A DNA stretch of 38,277 bases, taken from contig DCFQ01000043.1 of the NCBI GenBank assembly GCA_002319915.1, positions 17,302 through 55,578 of the forward strand, read 5' to 3'. Position numbers and translations under genes: made by a program. Positions 8,384 to 16,700 of the stretch are shown piece by piece. Within the stretch, counting starts at the first letter, position 1. The number at the start of each line of letters is the position of its first letter. This DNA comes from Bacteroidales bacterium UBA1800. Its GTDB lineage: Bacteria; Bacteroidota; Bacteroidia; Bacteroidales; VadinHA17. The notes below the pieces were generated by a model. It ran no database searches and was not told where the DNA came from. It worked only from the letters and a program-made list of their open reading frames with translations.

Positions 8384-8559
8384 AACTAATACAGCCTCAA
8401 GGTATCAAATGTAATAATATTCAGTGAAGTTCAGCAGGATATGAACTTGCATAAGTACGATCGTGAAAAAAGCCTGCACGGGAATATTTATTTGTTTTTA
8501 TGGAGCAGAATTTGTAATTTTCTTAACCTATTGATAAATAACAGATTCATATCAGGATA

Positions 8560-9009
8560 ATGAGAACTTTGCGTTTGTCCATTTTCTTTTCAGCCGTCCT
8601 CGCTTTGATCTTCTGCCTGAAATGCTCAAGGGACACCGGCAATGAGCCTTTGACGCCCGGCAGTTTCGATCCGGCATCTGTGACATTTACACATTCCATG
8701 AAGGGCTGGGAGCTTTACAGCTGGCCGGACGGGAATGACTGGCATTTTGCCATCCTGGCCGGGACCAACAGGGTTAAAACATACGAGGAGGTCAAGTCGA
8801 ACAGGATAACTGTCACCGGTACGGATTCGTTGAAAATGCTCCTCGACAGGTTCCCGGAGAATGAGGATATCTTCTGGATCGGCGAAAGGTGGCTGAAAAA
8901 CTGCTGGCACGGTTTTTACGGCAATCTTTCGCTTCCTGCCGCCGAAACTATCAACGAAATAAGGAATTACTGCCTGCAAAAAAACCTGGTACTGAATATT
9001 TCAAACTGA
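8560..9009 (+). CDS. Small exported protein of unknown function
   Basis: A 149-residue protein with an N-terminal export signal (MRTLRLSIFFSAVLALIFCL). Cys22 follows the hydrophobic core, but Lys stands just before it, so the lipobox is not canonical and lipidation is uncertain. The mature part has a WELYSWPDGNDWHFAILAGTNR segment near residues 50-70 and an ALxxLLDRFPENEDIFWIGE-like segment later. I do not recognise the family. The gene is divergent from crcB. A dispersed repeat lies just downstream. Confidence 0.65.
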   Translation: MRTLRLSIFFSAVLALIFCLKCSRDTGNEPLTPGSFDPASVTFTHSMKGWELYSWPDGNDWHFAILAGTNRVKTYEEVKSNRITVTGTDSLKMLLDRFPENEDIFWIGERWLKNCWHGFYGNLSLPAAETINEIRNYCLQKNLVLNISN

Positions 9010-9184
9010 AATCAGCGGCTTCCCTTTGGACCATCCCTGAACTCCGTGTACCTCAGTTACTTCACTGTGTCTCTCTGCGTAAGCTCTTAAAATCCCACTG
9101 AAAAATATTATCTAAATTAATAAAGCATTACCTTCTGAGTCACAAATTCACCCATTTTATTGCCAACTATCCAAGCTTAATCTT
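9010..9184. other. Intergenic region with a dispersed repeat
   Basis: No gene is seen. The first half is the CTCCGTG/CTCTGTG-type repeat at 9042-9080, and the rest is AT-rich leader of the TPR gene, without a clear ribosome binding site. Confidence 0.35.
9042..9080 (+). repeat. CTCCGTG/CTCTGCG-type dispersed repeat (copy 2)
   Basis: The stretch starts with CTCCGTGTACCTCAGTTAC, continues with TTCACTGTGT and ends CTCTCTGCGT. It is a longer version of the repeat seen at 6062 and 11416 and lies between two plus-strand genes. Confidence 0.5.
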
Positions 9185-10465
9185 ATGAAAAGCAGATTAA
9201 TCATTGCAGCATTACTTTTCGGAACTTTTTGCAATTTAAACGCACAGACTGACCAGGTCAATCTGAAAATCCAGGAATTGCTCCTCAACGGTGAATTCAG
9301 CAGGGTAATCGACACCTGCAAGATCATTCTCGCAACCGACACTCTGGATCCCGCGATTTACTATTCCATGGGAATTGCCTACCAGAATGTCCTTAACGAT
9401 GAATCATCCCTGGATTGTTTCAAAAAGGCCGTCGAACTCAGCCCTGATCAAAGGACCTACAATTTCACGCTGGCTAAAAGCTATTACGGAAAGGGCAAAT
9501 TAAGCCAGGCAGAACCTATATTCAGCAAGCTTTATTCCCTGGATACGCTGAACTGGATCTATGCATACTACCTGTCGAGCATTTTTATGCAGCATGCCAG
9601 GTACGACGATGCGCTGAATATATATGGTAAATTCCTCGCAAGGGACTCATCCAACTACGTTTATCTCGACAGGACGGGCTATGCATATCTGAAAAAAGGT
9701 GACTTTGAAAAAGCCATCGACCTCTACGGCAAATCCCTTCAGATGAACAGCAGGAACCTGGCAGCCATCAAGAACCTCTCGTACCTTTACGCGGCCACCG
9801 GCCAGCCCGAAACTGCGATCGAGACCCTTACCATGGGAATAGGCATTGATTCTACCGACATGGATCTTTATATAAGCAGGGCTCAGATAAATTATTCAAA
9901 AAACTATACCAAAAGGGCCATGGACGATTATCTGAAGGTCCTCGCTTCCGGCGATTCTTCCAAATTGTACCTGAAAAGGACCGGGATAGGTTATTGCTAC
10001 AACCTTGAACCGGAAAAGGCGGTCGAGTATCTCCTCCTGGCGTACAGGGTCGACTCAACCGACTTCGAGACATCAAGTTACCTGGGACAGAGCTACTATA
10101 ACCTCAAAGACTACCCAGGCAGCATCAGGTATTATACAAGGACCATCCAGATACTCACGCCGGTAAAGATCCAGCTGGGAAAAACTTACGAGCTGCGAGC
10201 CCGGTCACAAAAAGAGAATGCCGATTATAAGGATGCAATCGCAGGTTTTCAAAATGCATTCTCCAATGACCAGGATCCTAATTTGTATATGGAGATGGCA
10301 AATATTTATGATGTGAAACTGCACAACAGGGAAAAGGCAATTCTCTACTACCAGAAATTCCTTGGCGCAAAGAAGAATTCGAATATTAAATTCCCCCCGG
10401 GGTACTTCCGGAAGATCGAAAAACGGCTGGAGTACCTGAAAAACCCTCCAAAACCTGCCAGGTAA
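9185..10465 (+). CDS. Exported TPR-repeat protein
   Basis: A 426-residue protein with a signal peptide (MKSRLIIAALLFGTFCNLNA, cleavage after about residue 20). The remainder is almost entirely tetratricopeptide repeats, about ten helix pairs. Typical units include AIYYSMGIAYQNVLNDESSL, YLDRTGYAYLKKGDFEKAI and AAIKNLSYLYAATGQPETAI. Such arrays bind partner proteins rather than catalyse reactions. Location would be the periplasm or the outer-membrane surface facing it. Neighbours do not point to a partner. It ends with a basic, proline-rich tail. Confidence 0.85.
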   Translation: MKSRLIIAALLFGTFCNLNAQTDQVNLKIQELLLNGEFSRVIDTCKIILATDTLDPAIYYSMGIAYQNVLNDESSLDCFKKAVELSPDQRTYNFTLAKSYYGKGKLSQAEPIFSKLYSLDTLNWIYAYYLSSIFMQHARYDDALNIYGKFLARDSSNYVYLDRTGYAYLKKGDFEKAIDLYGKSLQMNSRNLAAIKNLSYLYAATGQPETAIETLTMGIGIDSTDMDLYISRAQINYSKNYTKRAMDDYLKVLASGDSSKLYLKRTGIGYCYNLEPEKAVEYLLLAYRVDSTDFETSSYLGQSYYNLKDYPGSIRYYTRTIQILTPVKIQLGKTYELRARSQKENADYKDAIAGFQNAFSNDQDPNLYMEMANIYDVKLHNREKAILYYQKFLGAKKNSNIKFPPGYFRKIEKRLEYLKNPPKPAR

Positions 10466-10585
10466 AAGGGCATTTGGCTGGGCAATAACTCCGGCGGATT
10501 TCTTGTTTATTTAAAGGATTGTATAATTACTGCAATCCGGGTGAAAATGAAAAGGTAAAATGATCCCGTCAAGCCAGCAGCCGGA

Positions 10586-11071
10586 TTGAAAAGCCTGTCC
10601 GTCATATTATTCATCATCCTTGCCGGCCTCCCCGGGTCACAGGTAACCTATCACGGGAAGATAACACGTGTCATTGATGGGGATACTTTCATTTATGTGA
10701 CCAGGGAAGGCTCGTTCCGGGTGCGGAGCTACGGCATTGACGCCCCGGAAGGCAATCAGCCGTTCGGCAGGGAGTCTGCCGCTTTCCTTTCCAGGTTCAT
10801 CGGCCGCGAATCCACATTGAAGGTAACCGGGACGGACAGGTATCACAGGAAAGTTGGCACCCTTTTTATCAGGGGGGAGGATATTAACCTTCGTGAGGTA
10901 AAAGAGGGGTATGCCTGGTACTACAGGAGGTATCTTTCAGACAAGAGATATCAGGCAGCCCAGGAGTATGCCAGGAAGCACAGGTCCGGCCTCTGGAGGC
11001 AGCCCGACCCAGTCCCGCCATGGAACTGGAGACAGGTGTCACACGGAGAGCACAGACCTGCCATCCGGTAG
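10586..11071 (+). CDS. Secreted thermonuclease (SNase family), TTG start
   Basis: A 161-residue staphylococcal-nuclease-fold protein (PF00565) that cuts DNA and RNA in a Ca2+-dependent way. TTG 10586 is the only start giving the signal peptide (residues 1 to about 19); the nearby upstream ATG runs into a stop. The catalytic set is intact by eye: Asp31 in VIDGDT, Arg47, Asp52 and Glu55 in RSYGIDAPE, and Arg88 in TDRYHRK. The domain ends near Trp147. The last ten residues (from Ser152) are encoded by a dispersed intergenic repeat, so the natural C-terminus seems to have been rewritten. Likely role is nutrient scavenging from extracellular nucleic acid. Confidence 0.92.
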   Translation: MKSLSVILFIILAGLPGSQVTYHGKITRVIDGDTFIYVTREGSFRVRSYGIDAPEGNQPFGRESAAFLSRFIGRESTLKVTGTDRYHRKVGTLFIRGEDINLREVKEGYAWYYRRYLSDKRYQAAQEYARKHRSGLWRQPDPVPPWNWRQVSHGEHRPAIR

Positions 11072-11099
11072 GCAGGGTAGGCACAGAGAATCACTGAGT
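11039..11099 (-). repeat. CTCTGTG-type dispersed repeat, inverted (copy 3)
   Basis: Reading on the minus strand, the unit CTCAGTGATTCTCTGTG is followed by a short hairpin and CTGTGCTCTCCGTGTG. The hairpin arms are CCTGCC (11057-11062) and GGCAGG (11071-11076). The left part overlaps the last codons of the nuclease gene, including its stop at 11069-11071. It is opposite in orientation to the copy at 11416, and the two flank the BFD gene. Confidence 0.5.
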
Positions 11100-11204
11100 A
11101 GAGCGAGGCCTGCATGCATGCGAACAATTGGCCTTTTGCGATGTTTAAACCTGATATGATTAGGAAATCTTTCAATTATTTACCACCTGAAAAATCCGGC
11201 AAGA

Positions 11205-11405
11205 ATGGATGACATTGAGATCTGCCACTGTAATGGCATAATGAAAAGTGAAATTGTTAAAGCCATTACAACCAAGGGCTTAAAAACCGTAGAGGAAGTT
11301 CAGGATGAAACTACTGCGGGAACCGTGTGCGGAGGCTGTATCCCCGATATCGAGGAAATACTGTCATACCTGGAGCATAGGGGTGACACAGGAGAGATTA
11401 TCTGA
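11205..11405 (+). CDS. BFD-like [2Fe-2S] domain protein
   Basis: A 66-residue protein made of a single BFD-like domain (PF04324), as in bacterioferritin-associated ferredoxin and the central domain of NirB-type reductases. Cluster ligands are visible in the family spacing: C7-x-C9 near the start and C42-x2-C45 after TAGT. The Cys pairs sit in ICHCNG and TVCGGC. It is a cytoplasmic electron-transfer or iron-mobilising protein. It stands alone, without bacterioferritin or a reductase gene nearby. It is flanked on both sides by inverted copies of the dispersed repeat. Confidence 0.85.
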   Translation: MDDIEICHCNGIMKSEIVKAITTKGLKTVEEVQDETTAGTVCGGCIPDIEEILSYLEHRGDTGEII

Positions 11406-11415
11406 CTTCGCAAAC

Positions 11416-11453
11416 CTCTGTATTTTCTCTGTGCTCTCTGTGCTCTCTGTGCT
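11416..11453 (+). repeat. CTCTGTGCT tandem and dispersed repeat (copy 4)
   Basis: Three perfect tandem copies of CTCTGTGCT lie at 11427-11453, preceded by CTCTGTATTTT. It is the mirror partner, in opposite orientation, of the copy at 11039-11099, with the BFD gene in between. Confidence 0.65.
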
Positions 11454-11594
11454 AGTTCTTAGCTTCCAAAAAAAAAAAATCAACCATAATGTAATCCCGT
11501 CCCTTCAGATTGGTGTCGTATCAGAAATAGGAAATGAATCAGGCGCAATAAGGCCGGATGCATAAAGGTAGGGTTAGTTCTATGTTAGGTAAAG

Positions 11595-11626
11595 ATCACC
11601 GTTGAACAGGCAACGGTGATTTTTTT
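11595..11626 (+). terminator. Strong intrinsic terminator
   Basis: A perfect 10-base-pair stem, ATCACCGTTG (11595-11604) with CAACGGTGAT (11611-11620), closes a 6-base loop (AACAGG). It is followed directly by a T run to 11626. Orientation fits plus-strand transcription. It would end transcripts from the BFD gene or from an unannotated small RNA and insulate the sigma gene. Confidence 0.85.
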
Positions 11627-11765
11627 AAAGCAGGAATTGATACCCTCCATTTGTTTTCATTTCTTAACTTTATGGAAACTTTGAACCCCGGAACCTGTAT
11701 TTTCTGGCAATTTGAATTGAGACTTCACCTGAACCTTTTTTAACTCCTGCCTTCATGCCGGTTTT

Positions 11766-12335
11766 ATGTTAAGTGCCACGGACAAATATCTTATCAATGC
11801 TATCAAAGGTGGAGACCAGAAGGCATTCGAATGCCTTTTCAAAACCTATTACCCTGACCTCTGCAAGTTCGCCGGGAACATTGTGAAGGTCGATACCATT
11901 GCTGAAGACCTGGTAATGGACATATTTGTAAAGCTATGGGAAGCAGGGAATGATCTTTCAATCTCTTCTTCAATTGGCGGATATCTTTTTACCAGCGTGC
12001 ATAACCACTGCATCAATTACCTTACCAGGAAGCATAAAAGATTTGTCGAATTAAAGCCCGAAACCGTAGATAACCTGAACCTCCTTGTCAGCGGAAATAA
12101 CAATAAAGGACCAATGGAAGGGATCGACCTTGCAGCACTGAGCCAGAGAATTCAGGCCTGCATCGACCAGCTCCCCGAGGAATGTCAAAAGATTTTTTTA
12201 ATGAGCAGGGCCGATGAGCTGGCAAACAAGGAGATCGCCGCCAGGCTCGGGATCTCAGAAAACACCGTTAAAGCACAGATCTACCGGGCTTTAAAGAAGT
12301 TCAAGCTGGTACTTAAAGATTATCTTGCAGTATAA
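11766..12335 (+). CDS. ECF RNA polymerase sigma factor, FecI-like
   Basis: A 189-residue extracytoplasmic-function sigma-70 factor. Region 2 spans about residues 24-92, with the DLVMDIFVKLWEAG core-binding helix. Region 4 spans about 130-182, with LPEECQKIFLMSR and the DNA-binding helix ISENTVKAQIYRALKKF. The length and the following FecR gene (88 bases downstream) are typical of Bacteroidota PUL regulators. It should be held inactive by the anti-sigma and then direct transcription of the susC/susD genes downstream. No autoregulatory promoter could be assigned by eye. Confidence 0.95.
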   Translation: MLSATDKYLINAIKGGDQKAFECLFKTYYPDLCKFAGNIVKVDTIAEDLVMDIFVKLWEAGNDLSISSSIGGYLFTSVHNHCINYLTRKHKRFVELKPETVDNLNLLVSGNNNKGPMEGIDLAALSQRIQACIDQLPEECQKIFLMSRADELANKEIAARLGISENTVKAQIYRALKKFKLVLKDYLAV

Positions 12336-12423
12336 CCCTGATCTTCCGCCACATCAAAAACACCATATAATTCATGTAATACCTGCAAAGGGAATTTGTG
12401 TCATCTAATCAGAATGAATTTTT

Positions 12424-13575
12424 ATGAAAGAAAAAAACCCGTCTGACGCCCAGGTTGAAGCTATCGTGGCATACCACGAAAACAGGCTTACCCAGTCGCA
12501 GGCAGAAATCTTGATCGAATGGCTCAGCCAGGATGATAATAACAGGAAATACCTGATCGACTCAGGTAAGATCTGGCATGCTGCAGGTCTTCTTAAAAAA
12601 GGTGAAAAAGATGCTGAGAAAGGGTGGCTGAAGCTGATGCTCCACATCAGGGAATATGATGAACGCCCGGTCCCTAAGAAAGCAGTCAGGATACCTGTAA
12701 GGAATTTATACCTGATCGCTGCATCCATTGCGCTTCTTATTACGGTCGGCGCCCTGGGCCTCGTTTTCTTCGGCAAGCCGGGGAATCAAAGAACCGGTGA
12801 TAACTTTGAGGCCCTTGCCCCTAAAGGTTCGAGATCAGTCATTACATTATCCGATGGAAGCAAAGTGTGGCTCAATTCAGGGACAAAGCTGAGATACCGG
12901 TCTGATTTTGGTGTCGGCAACCGGGATCTGAGCCTTGAAGGGGAAGCCTATTTTTCAGTCACAGCCAACAAGGACATGCCATTCAGGGTAAAGGCAGGCG
13001 AAGTCTGCATCACAGCTTTGGGTACTGCCTTCAATGTAAAGGCCTATTCTGATGAGAACGTGGTGGAAACAACGCTTGAGAAGGGTGAGGTTGCTGTTGA
13101 GCACCTCAGCGGATCAGGCGGGGATCCGAATGCTTCACATATTATACTGAAGCCTAACCAGAAGGCAGTATATATCAGGAGCAGCGGTAAGATCAGTGTC
13201 GATGAGGCAAGTCCCGCCCTCCCAAAAAGCCCTGCGGTCGCAGAAGCGAAACCCCGGCCTTACGTGATAAAGGTGGATACGCTTGTGGATACAAAGCTCT
13301 CCACTTCGTGGAAAGACAGCAGGTGGATATTCCGGAAAGAAATGCTGCACGACCTTGCCCCAATCCTGGAAAGAAGGTATGATATTGATATAGTATTCAG
13401 GGATACCGTCCTGAACGATTTCAAATTCACCGGAACCCTGAGAGAAGAATCACTTGAACAAGTACTTAAGGCAATGACCCTGGCCGCTCCGATAAGATAC
13501 GAGGTGTCACACAATACGGTATTCCTCTATGTTGATCAGAGTCAGAGAAATAAGTATTTACGGCAACCAAACTGA
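12424..13575 (+). CDS. FecR-type anti-sigma factor
   Basis: A 383-residue single-span inner-membrane regulator. The cytoplasmic N-terminus (1-92) binds the sigma factor. One transmembrane helix lies at about residues 95-116 (LYLIAASIALLITVGALGLVF). The periplasmic FecR domain (about 128-235) has LAPKGSRSVITLSDGSKVWL and LEGEAYFSV. The C-terminal DUF4974 domain (about 300-375) has the STN-like fold that contacts the receptor. It pairs with the sigma gene upstream and the STN-bearing SusC downstream, giving a full three-part cell-surface signalling chain. Confidence 0.95.
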   Translation: MKEKNPSDAQVEAIVAYHENRLTQSQAEILIEWLSQDDNNRKYLIDSGKIWHAAGLLKKGEKDAEKGWLKLMLHIREYDERPVPKKAVRIPVRNLYLIAASIALLITVGALGLVFFGKPGNQRTGDNFEALAPKGSRSVITLSDGSKVWLNSGTKLRYRSDFGVGNRDLSLEGEAYFSVTANKDMPFRVKAGEVCITALGTAFNVKAYSDENVVETTLEKGEVAVEHLSGSGGDPNASHIILKPNQKAVYIRSSGKISVDEASPALPKSPAVAEAKPRPYVIKVDTLVDTKLSTSWKDSRWIFRKEMLHDLAPILERRYDIDIVFRDTVLNDFKFTGTLREESLEQVLKAMTLAAPIRYEVSHNTVFLYVDQSQRNKYLRQPN

Positions 13576-13644
13576 ATTTTCCAGATGTAACCTGATTTGT
13601 ACGACCCTGAACCCATGAAAAACCGATCCCCCTGAATAAGAAAA

Positions 13645-13666
13645 TGGGAGACCTGCCAGTCTCCCA
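13645..13666. other. Hairpin between fecR and susC genes
   Basis: A perfect 8-base-pair inverted repeat, TGGGAGAC (13645-13652) and GTCTCCCA (13659-13666), has a 6-base loop. No T run follows on the plus strand, so it is a weak terminator at best. It may be an attenuator or an mRNA-processing or stability element in the susC leader. Confidence 0.5.
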
Positions 13667-13748
13667 TATTACCGGATTAATATAATTCCACCATAATCCT
13701 GATCGATTAGAAGGCAGAAAAAGTTTAACCCTTTAACCTTGCAAAATT

Positions 13749-16700
13749 ATGATTTATTTACAAAAACTAACCTTGCGGGATAAAAATCCCGCTCTTCAAA
13801 AGTACCTGCTGGCCATGAAATTATCTGCTCTTTTATGTTTTATCGGAATGATTCAGGTTTCAGCTTCCGTTTACTCACAGGGAACCAGGCTGACTGTTTC
13901 ATATAAAGACACCAGAATAAAGGATATCCTGAACGATATTGAGAACAAGTCAGAAGTCAGGTTTTTCTACAATGACGATTTTCTGAATATGGACAGGAAA
14001 ATATCGCTGGAAAGAACTGATATAAAGCTTGAGGACCTGCTTTCAGAAGTCCTTGAGTCTTCGGGCGCCAAATTCAAACTCCTGGACGATAAACTTATCG
14101 TCATTGCTCCGGGTGACATGATGCAGCAAAGGTTTGCGACCGGCAAAATTACAGATGCCAGTACCGGCGAACCGGTCACGGGAGTAAGTATCCTGGTAAA
14201 AGGCACAACCCTCGGAGCCATTTCGGATGTTGACGGAAAGTTCAGGGTAGCGCTGCCCGCGAAGAACGCGACACTTGTGATCTCATTTATAGGATTTGAG
14301 AAACAGGAAGTCCCGGTCACAGAGGGGGCAAATATTGAGATCTCCCTGGTTGAATCGATAAAGGCAATGGATGAAGTTGTCGTTATCGGCTACGGCGCCA
14401 GGGCAAAAAAGGATGTCACCACTGCCATTTCCACTGTTGATGCAAGCGAGATCCTCAAAACAAATGCGGGTCAGAGTGCAGAGCTTGCAATGCAGGGGAA
14501 GATGACCGGTGTCCTGGTTACCAGTGGAGGAGGCAACCCGAACTCAAGGCCCACCATCCAGATCAGGGGTGTGGGCACCTGGGGTGTCGCCCAGCCGCTT
14601 TATGTCATCGACGGGGTACCGATCTATGAATTCGGATATGGTGCCGACGGAAGCTCAGCCTCCGGCTACGATGCTAGCTATGTTGCCAGGATCGGGACCA
14701 TCAGGGGTACCCAGAATATAATGTCGACAATCAACCCGGATGACATCGAGTCGATATCCGTTCTGAAGGATGCATCGGCAGCTGCAGTCTACGGGGTCAG
14801 GGCTTCGAACGGTGTGATCCTCATCACCACCAAGAAAGGGAGAGGGAGAGCGAAGGTCGATTTCAGCGCCAAGGTTGGAATGCAAAGTATCCCGAATCGT
14901 TACAGCATGCTCGGGGTGACCGATTATGTTGATCTGTACAGGGAGGCATACACGAATAACCCCCTCCTCACACTGAAACCTTACTTCAATGCTTCCGATC
15001 CGAGCTATCTTGGAAATCTCCCCACCCAGGACTGGGCCGATCCGTTGTACACCAGGAACTCAATGACCCAGGAGTACAATGCCTCGGTTTCAGGCGGGAC
15101 CGACAACTCGAACTATTTCGTGGGGATCGGCTACTACAAGAACGATGGTATATACATCATGAACAACCTTGAAAGGTACAGTGTAACTTCAAATGTCAGC
15201 TCGAAGATCGGCAAATTCATTAATGTCGGTGTCAACTACCGTTTCGTATACCAAAAGACACGGGACAATACCCCGAACAGCATCAGCTATACTGTGGCCA
15301 CCCCGCCATGGCAGCCGATCCATGGGAACGGCCCGGGCGGATACGCCCCTGCCATTGATACAACATATGTTTATACACCGCAGCCTTCTCCTGCCGACCT
15401 TATGCCGGATTACTGGCCATGGCAGATGAACGTCACAAAGCTGTACGGAGACCAGACCCACATAAATCCCTATGGGACCGGGACCTTCGGCGACAACAGG
15501 TGGACCAACATGCGTAACCTCGGCAATGCATATGTGGAAGTGACACCGATCCCGGGTCTGCGGATAAGGGGAGGCGTATCGATTGACTGGTATTCACAGA
15601 GAAACTTCAACTACTCCCTTGCTGACCAGACCCTGTTTTCGATAACTCCAAACGATCCGCTGAAGCAGGGTGATCATCATTCCCTTGGAAGTGTCGGTGA
15701 AATGAATACTTTCAACCTGAACCTTGTGAAGAATGTCAGCGTCAATTACAACAAGGGCTTCGGAAAGCACACAATTGATATTCTCCTGAACGCCGAAACG
15801 CAAACCAACTATTTCCACATCGCCAGCTCGAGCACAGAACAGCTGAATACACTGATTATCGACCGTATTTCTGTCGGGGAATACCAACGGGGCTTCAATT
15901 CATCTTTCACGGAGAATCACCGTTCGGCATTGATAGGTTACCTTGGCCGTATATCCTATAATTACGCTTCGAAGTATTACCTCGATGCAACCCTCAGAAG
16001 GGACGGGAGCTATGCATTTGCACCGAAAAACCGCTGGGGTAATTTCCCGGCATTTTCTGCAGCATGGAGGGTCACCGGTGAAAACTTCCTCCAGAACCTT
16101 CAGTGGCTCAATGATCTGAAACTGAGAGCAGGATGGGGACAGCTCGGCAATTCTGAGGTAAGGCCATATATGTACCTTTCTTCGGTAATTAATTATCCTC
16201 ACTACTCGCTCGGTACAAATCCCCTCAACGGCGATGCCCGCGGAACCTATACCTGGGGTGTGCGCCTGGGAGATTTCCCGAACGAAGGGATATCCTGGGA
16301 GAAGACAGCAACGACGAACATTGCAATCGATGCAGTTATTCTCAGGTCTCTGAATGTGACTGTCGAATATTATAACAAGCTTACAAGCGGCCTTCTGCAG
16401 ACAACATCCCTGCCGCCGAGCGTGGGCCTCTATGCAAACCCCGTCGCAAATATCGGCAAGGTCCAGAATTCAGGCTTTGAGTTCTCGGCCAGTTATACCG
16501 GCCAGTCGGGAAATCTGACATACAATGTGAGCGCAAACCTGACCACTGTCCATAACAAGGTGATCAGCATGTTCAACCATGACAGGATCGGCGGGAACTA
16601 CGGCATGATCGAGGAAGGCAACCCGATGAATTACCTGTGGGGCTACAAGGTCGGCGGAATCTTCCCGAATGATGCAGTCGCCTCAGAGTATACGGCCAGT

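Larger units (their letters stand above)
11406..11765. other. Intergenic region upstream of the ECF sigma gene
   Basis: No protein gene is convincing in this 360-base stretch. It holds the dispersed repeat (11416-11453), an A12-like run near 11469-11480, a strong intrinsic terminator (11595-11626), and the AT-rich leader of the sigma gene. The terminator sits 190 bases after the nearest gene end, so a short noncoding RNA before it is possible but not shown. Confidence 0.45.

Noticed and set aside
8384..8559. Fluoride riboswitch upstream of crcB
   Set aside because: The conserved GGNGATGG and pseudoknot sequences are not visible on the minus strand; a covariance-model (crcB motif) search would settle it.
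10516..10538. Hairpin GGATTG/CAATCC as terminator of the TPR gene
   Set aside because: Only a 6-base-pair stem, long loop and no T run.
11427..11453. Three tandem CTCTGTGCT units as a CRISPR remnant
   Set aside because: The units are 9 bases long and directly adjacent, with no spacers and no cas genes.
13734..13741. TAACCTTG as a -7 promoter element for susC
   Set aside because: It lies 7 bases from the start codon, which would leave no leader, and has no matching -33 element.
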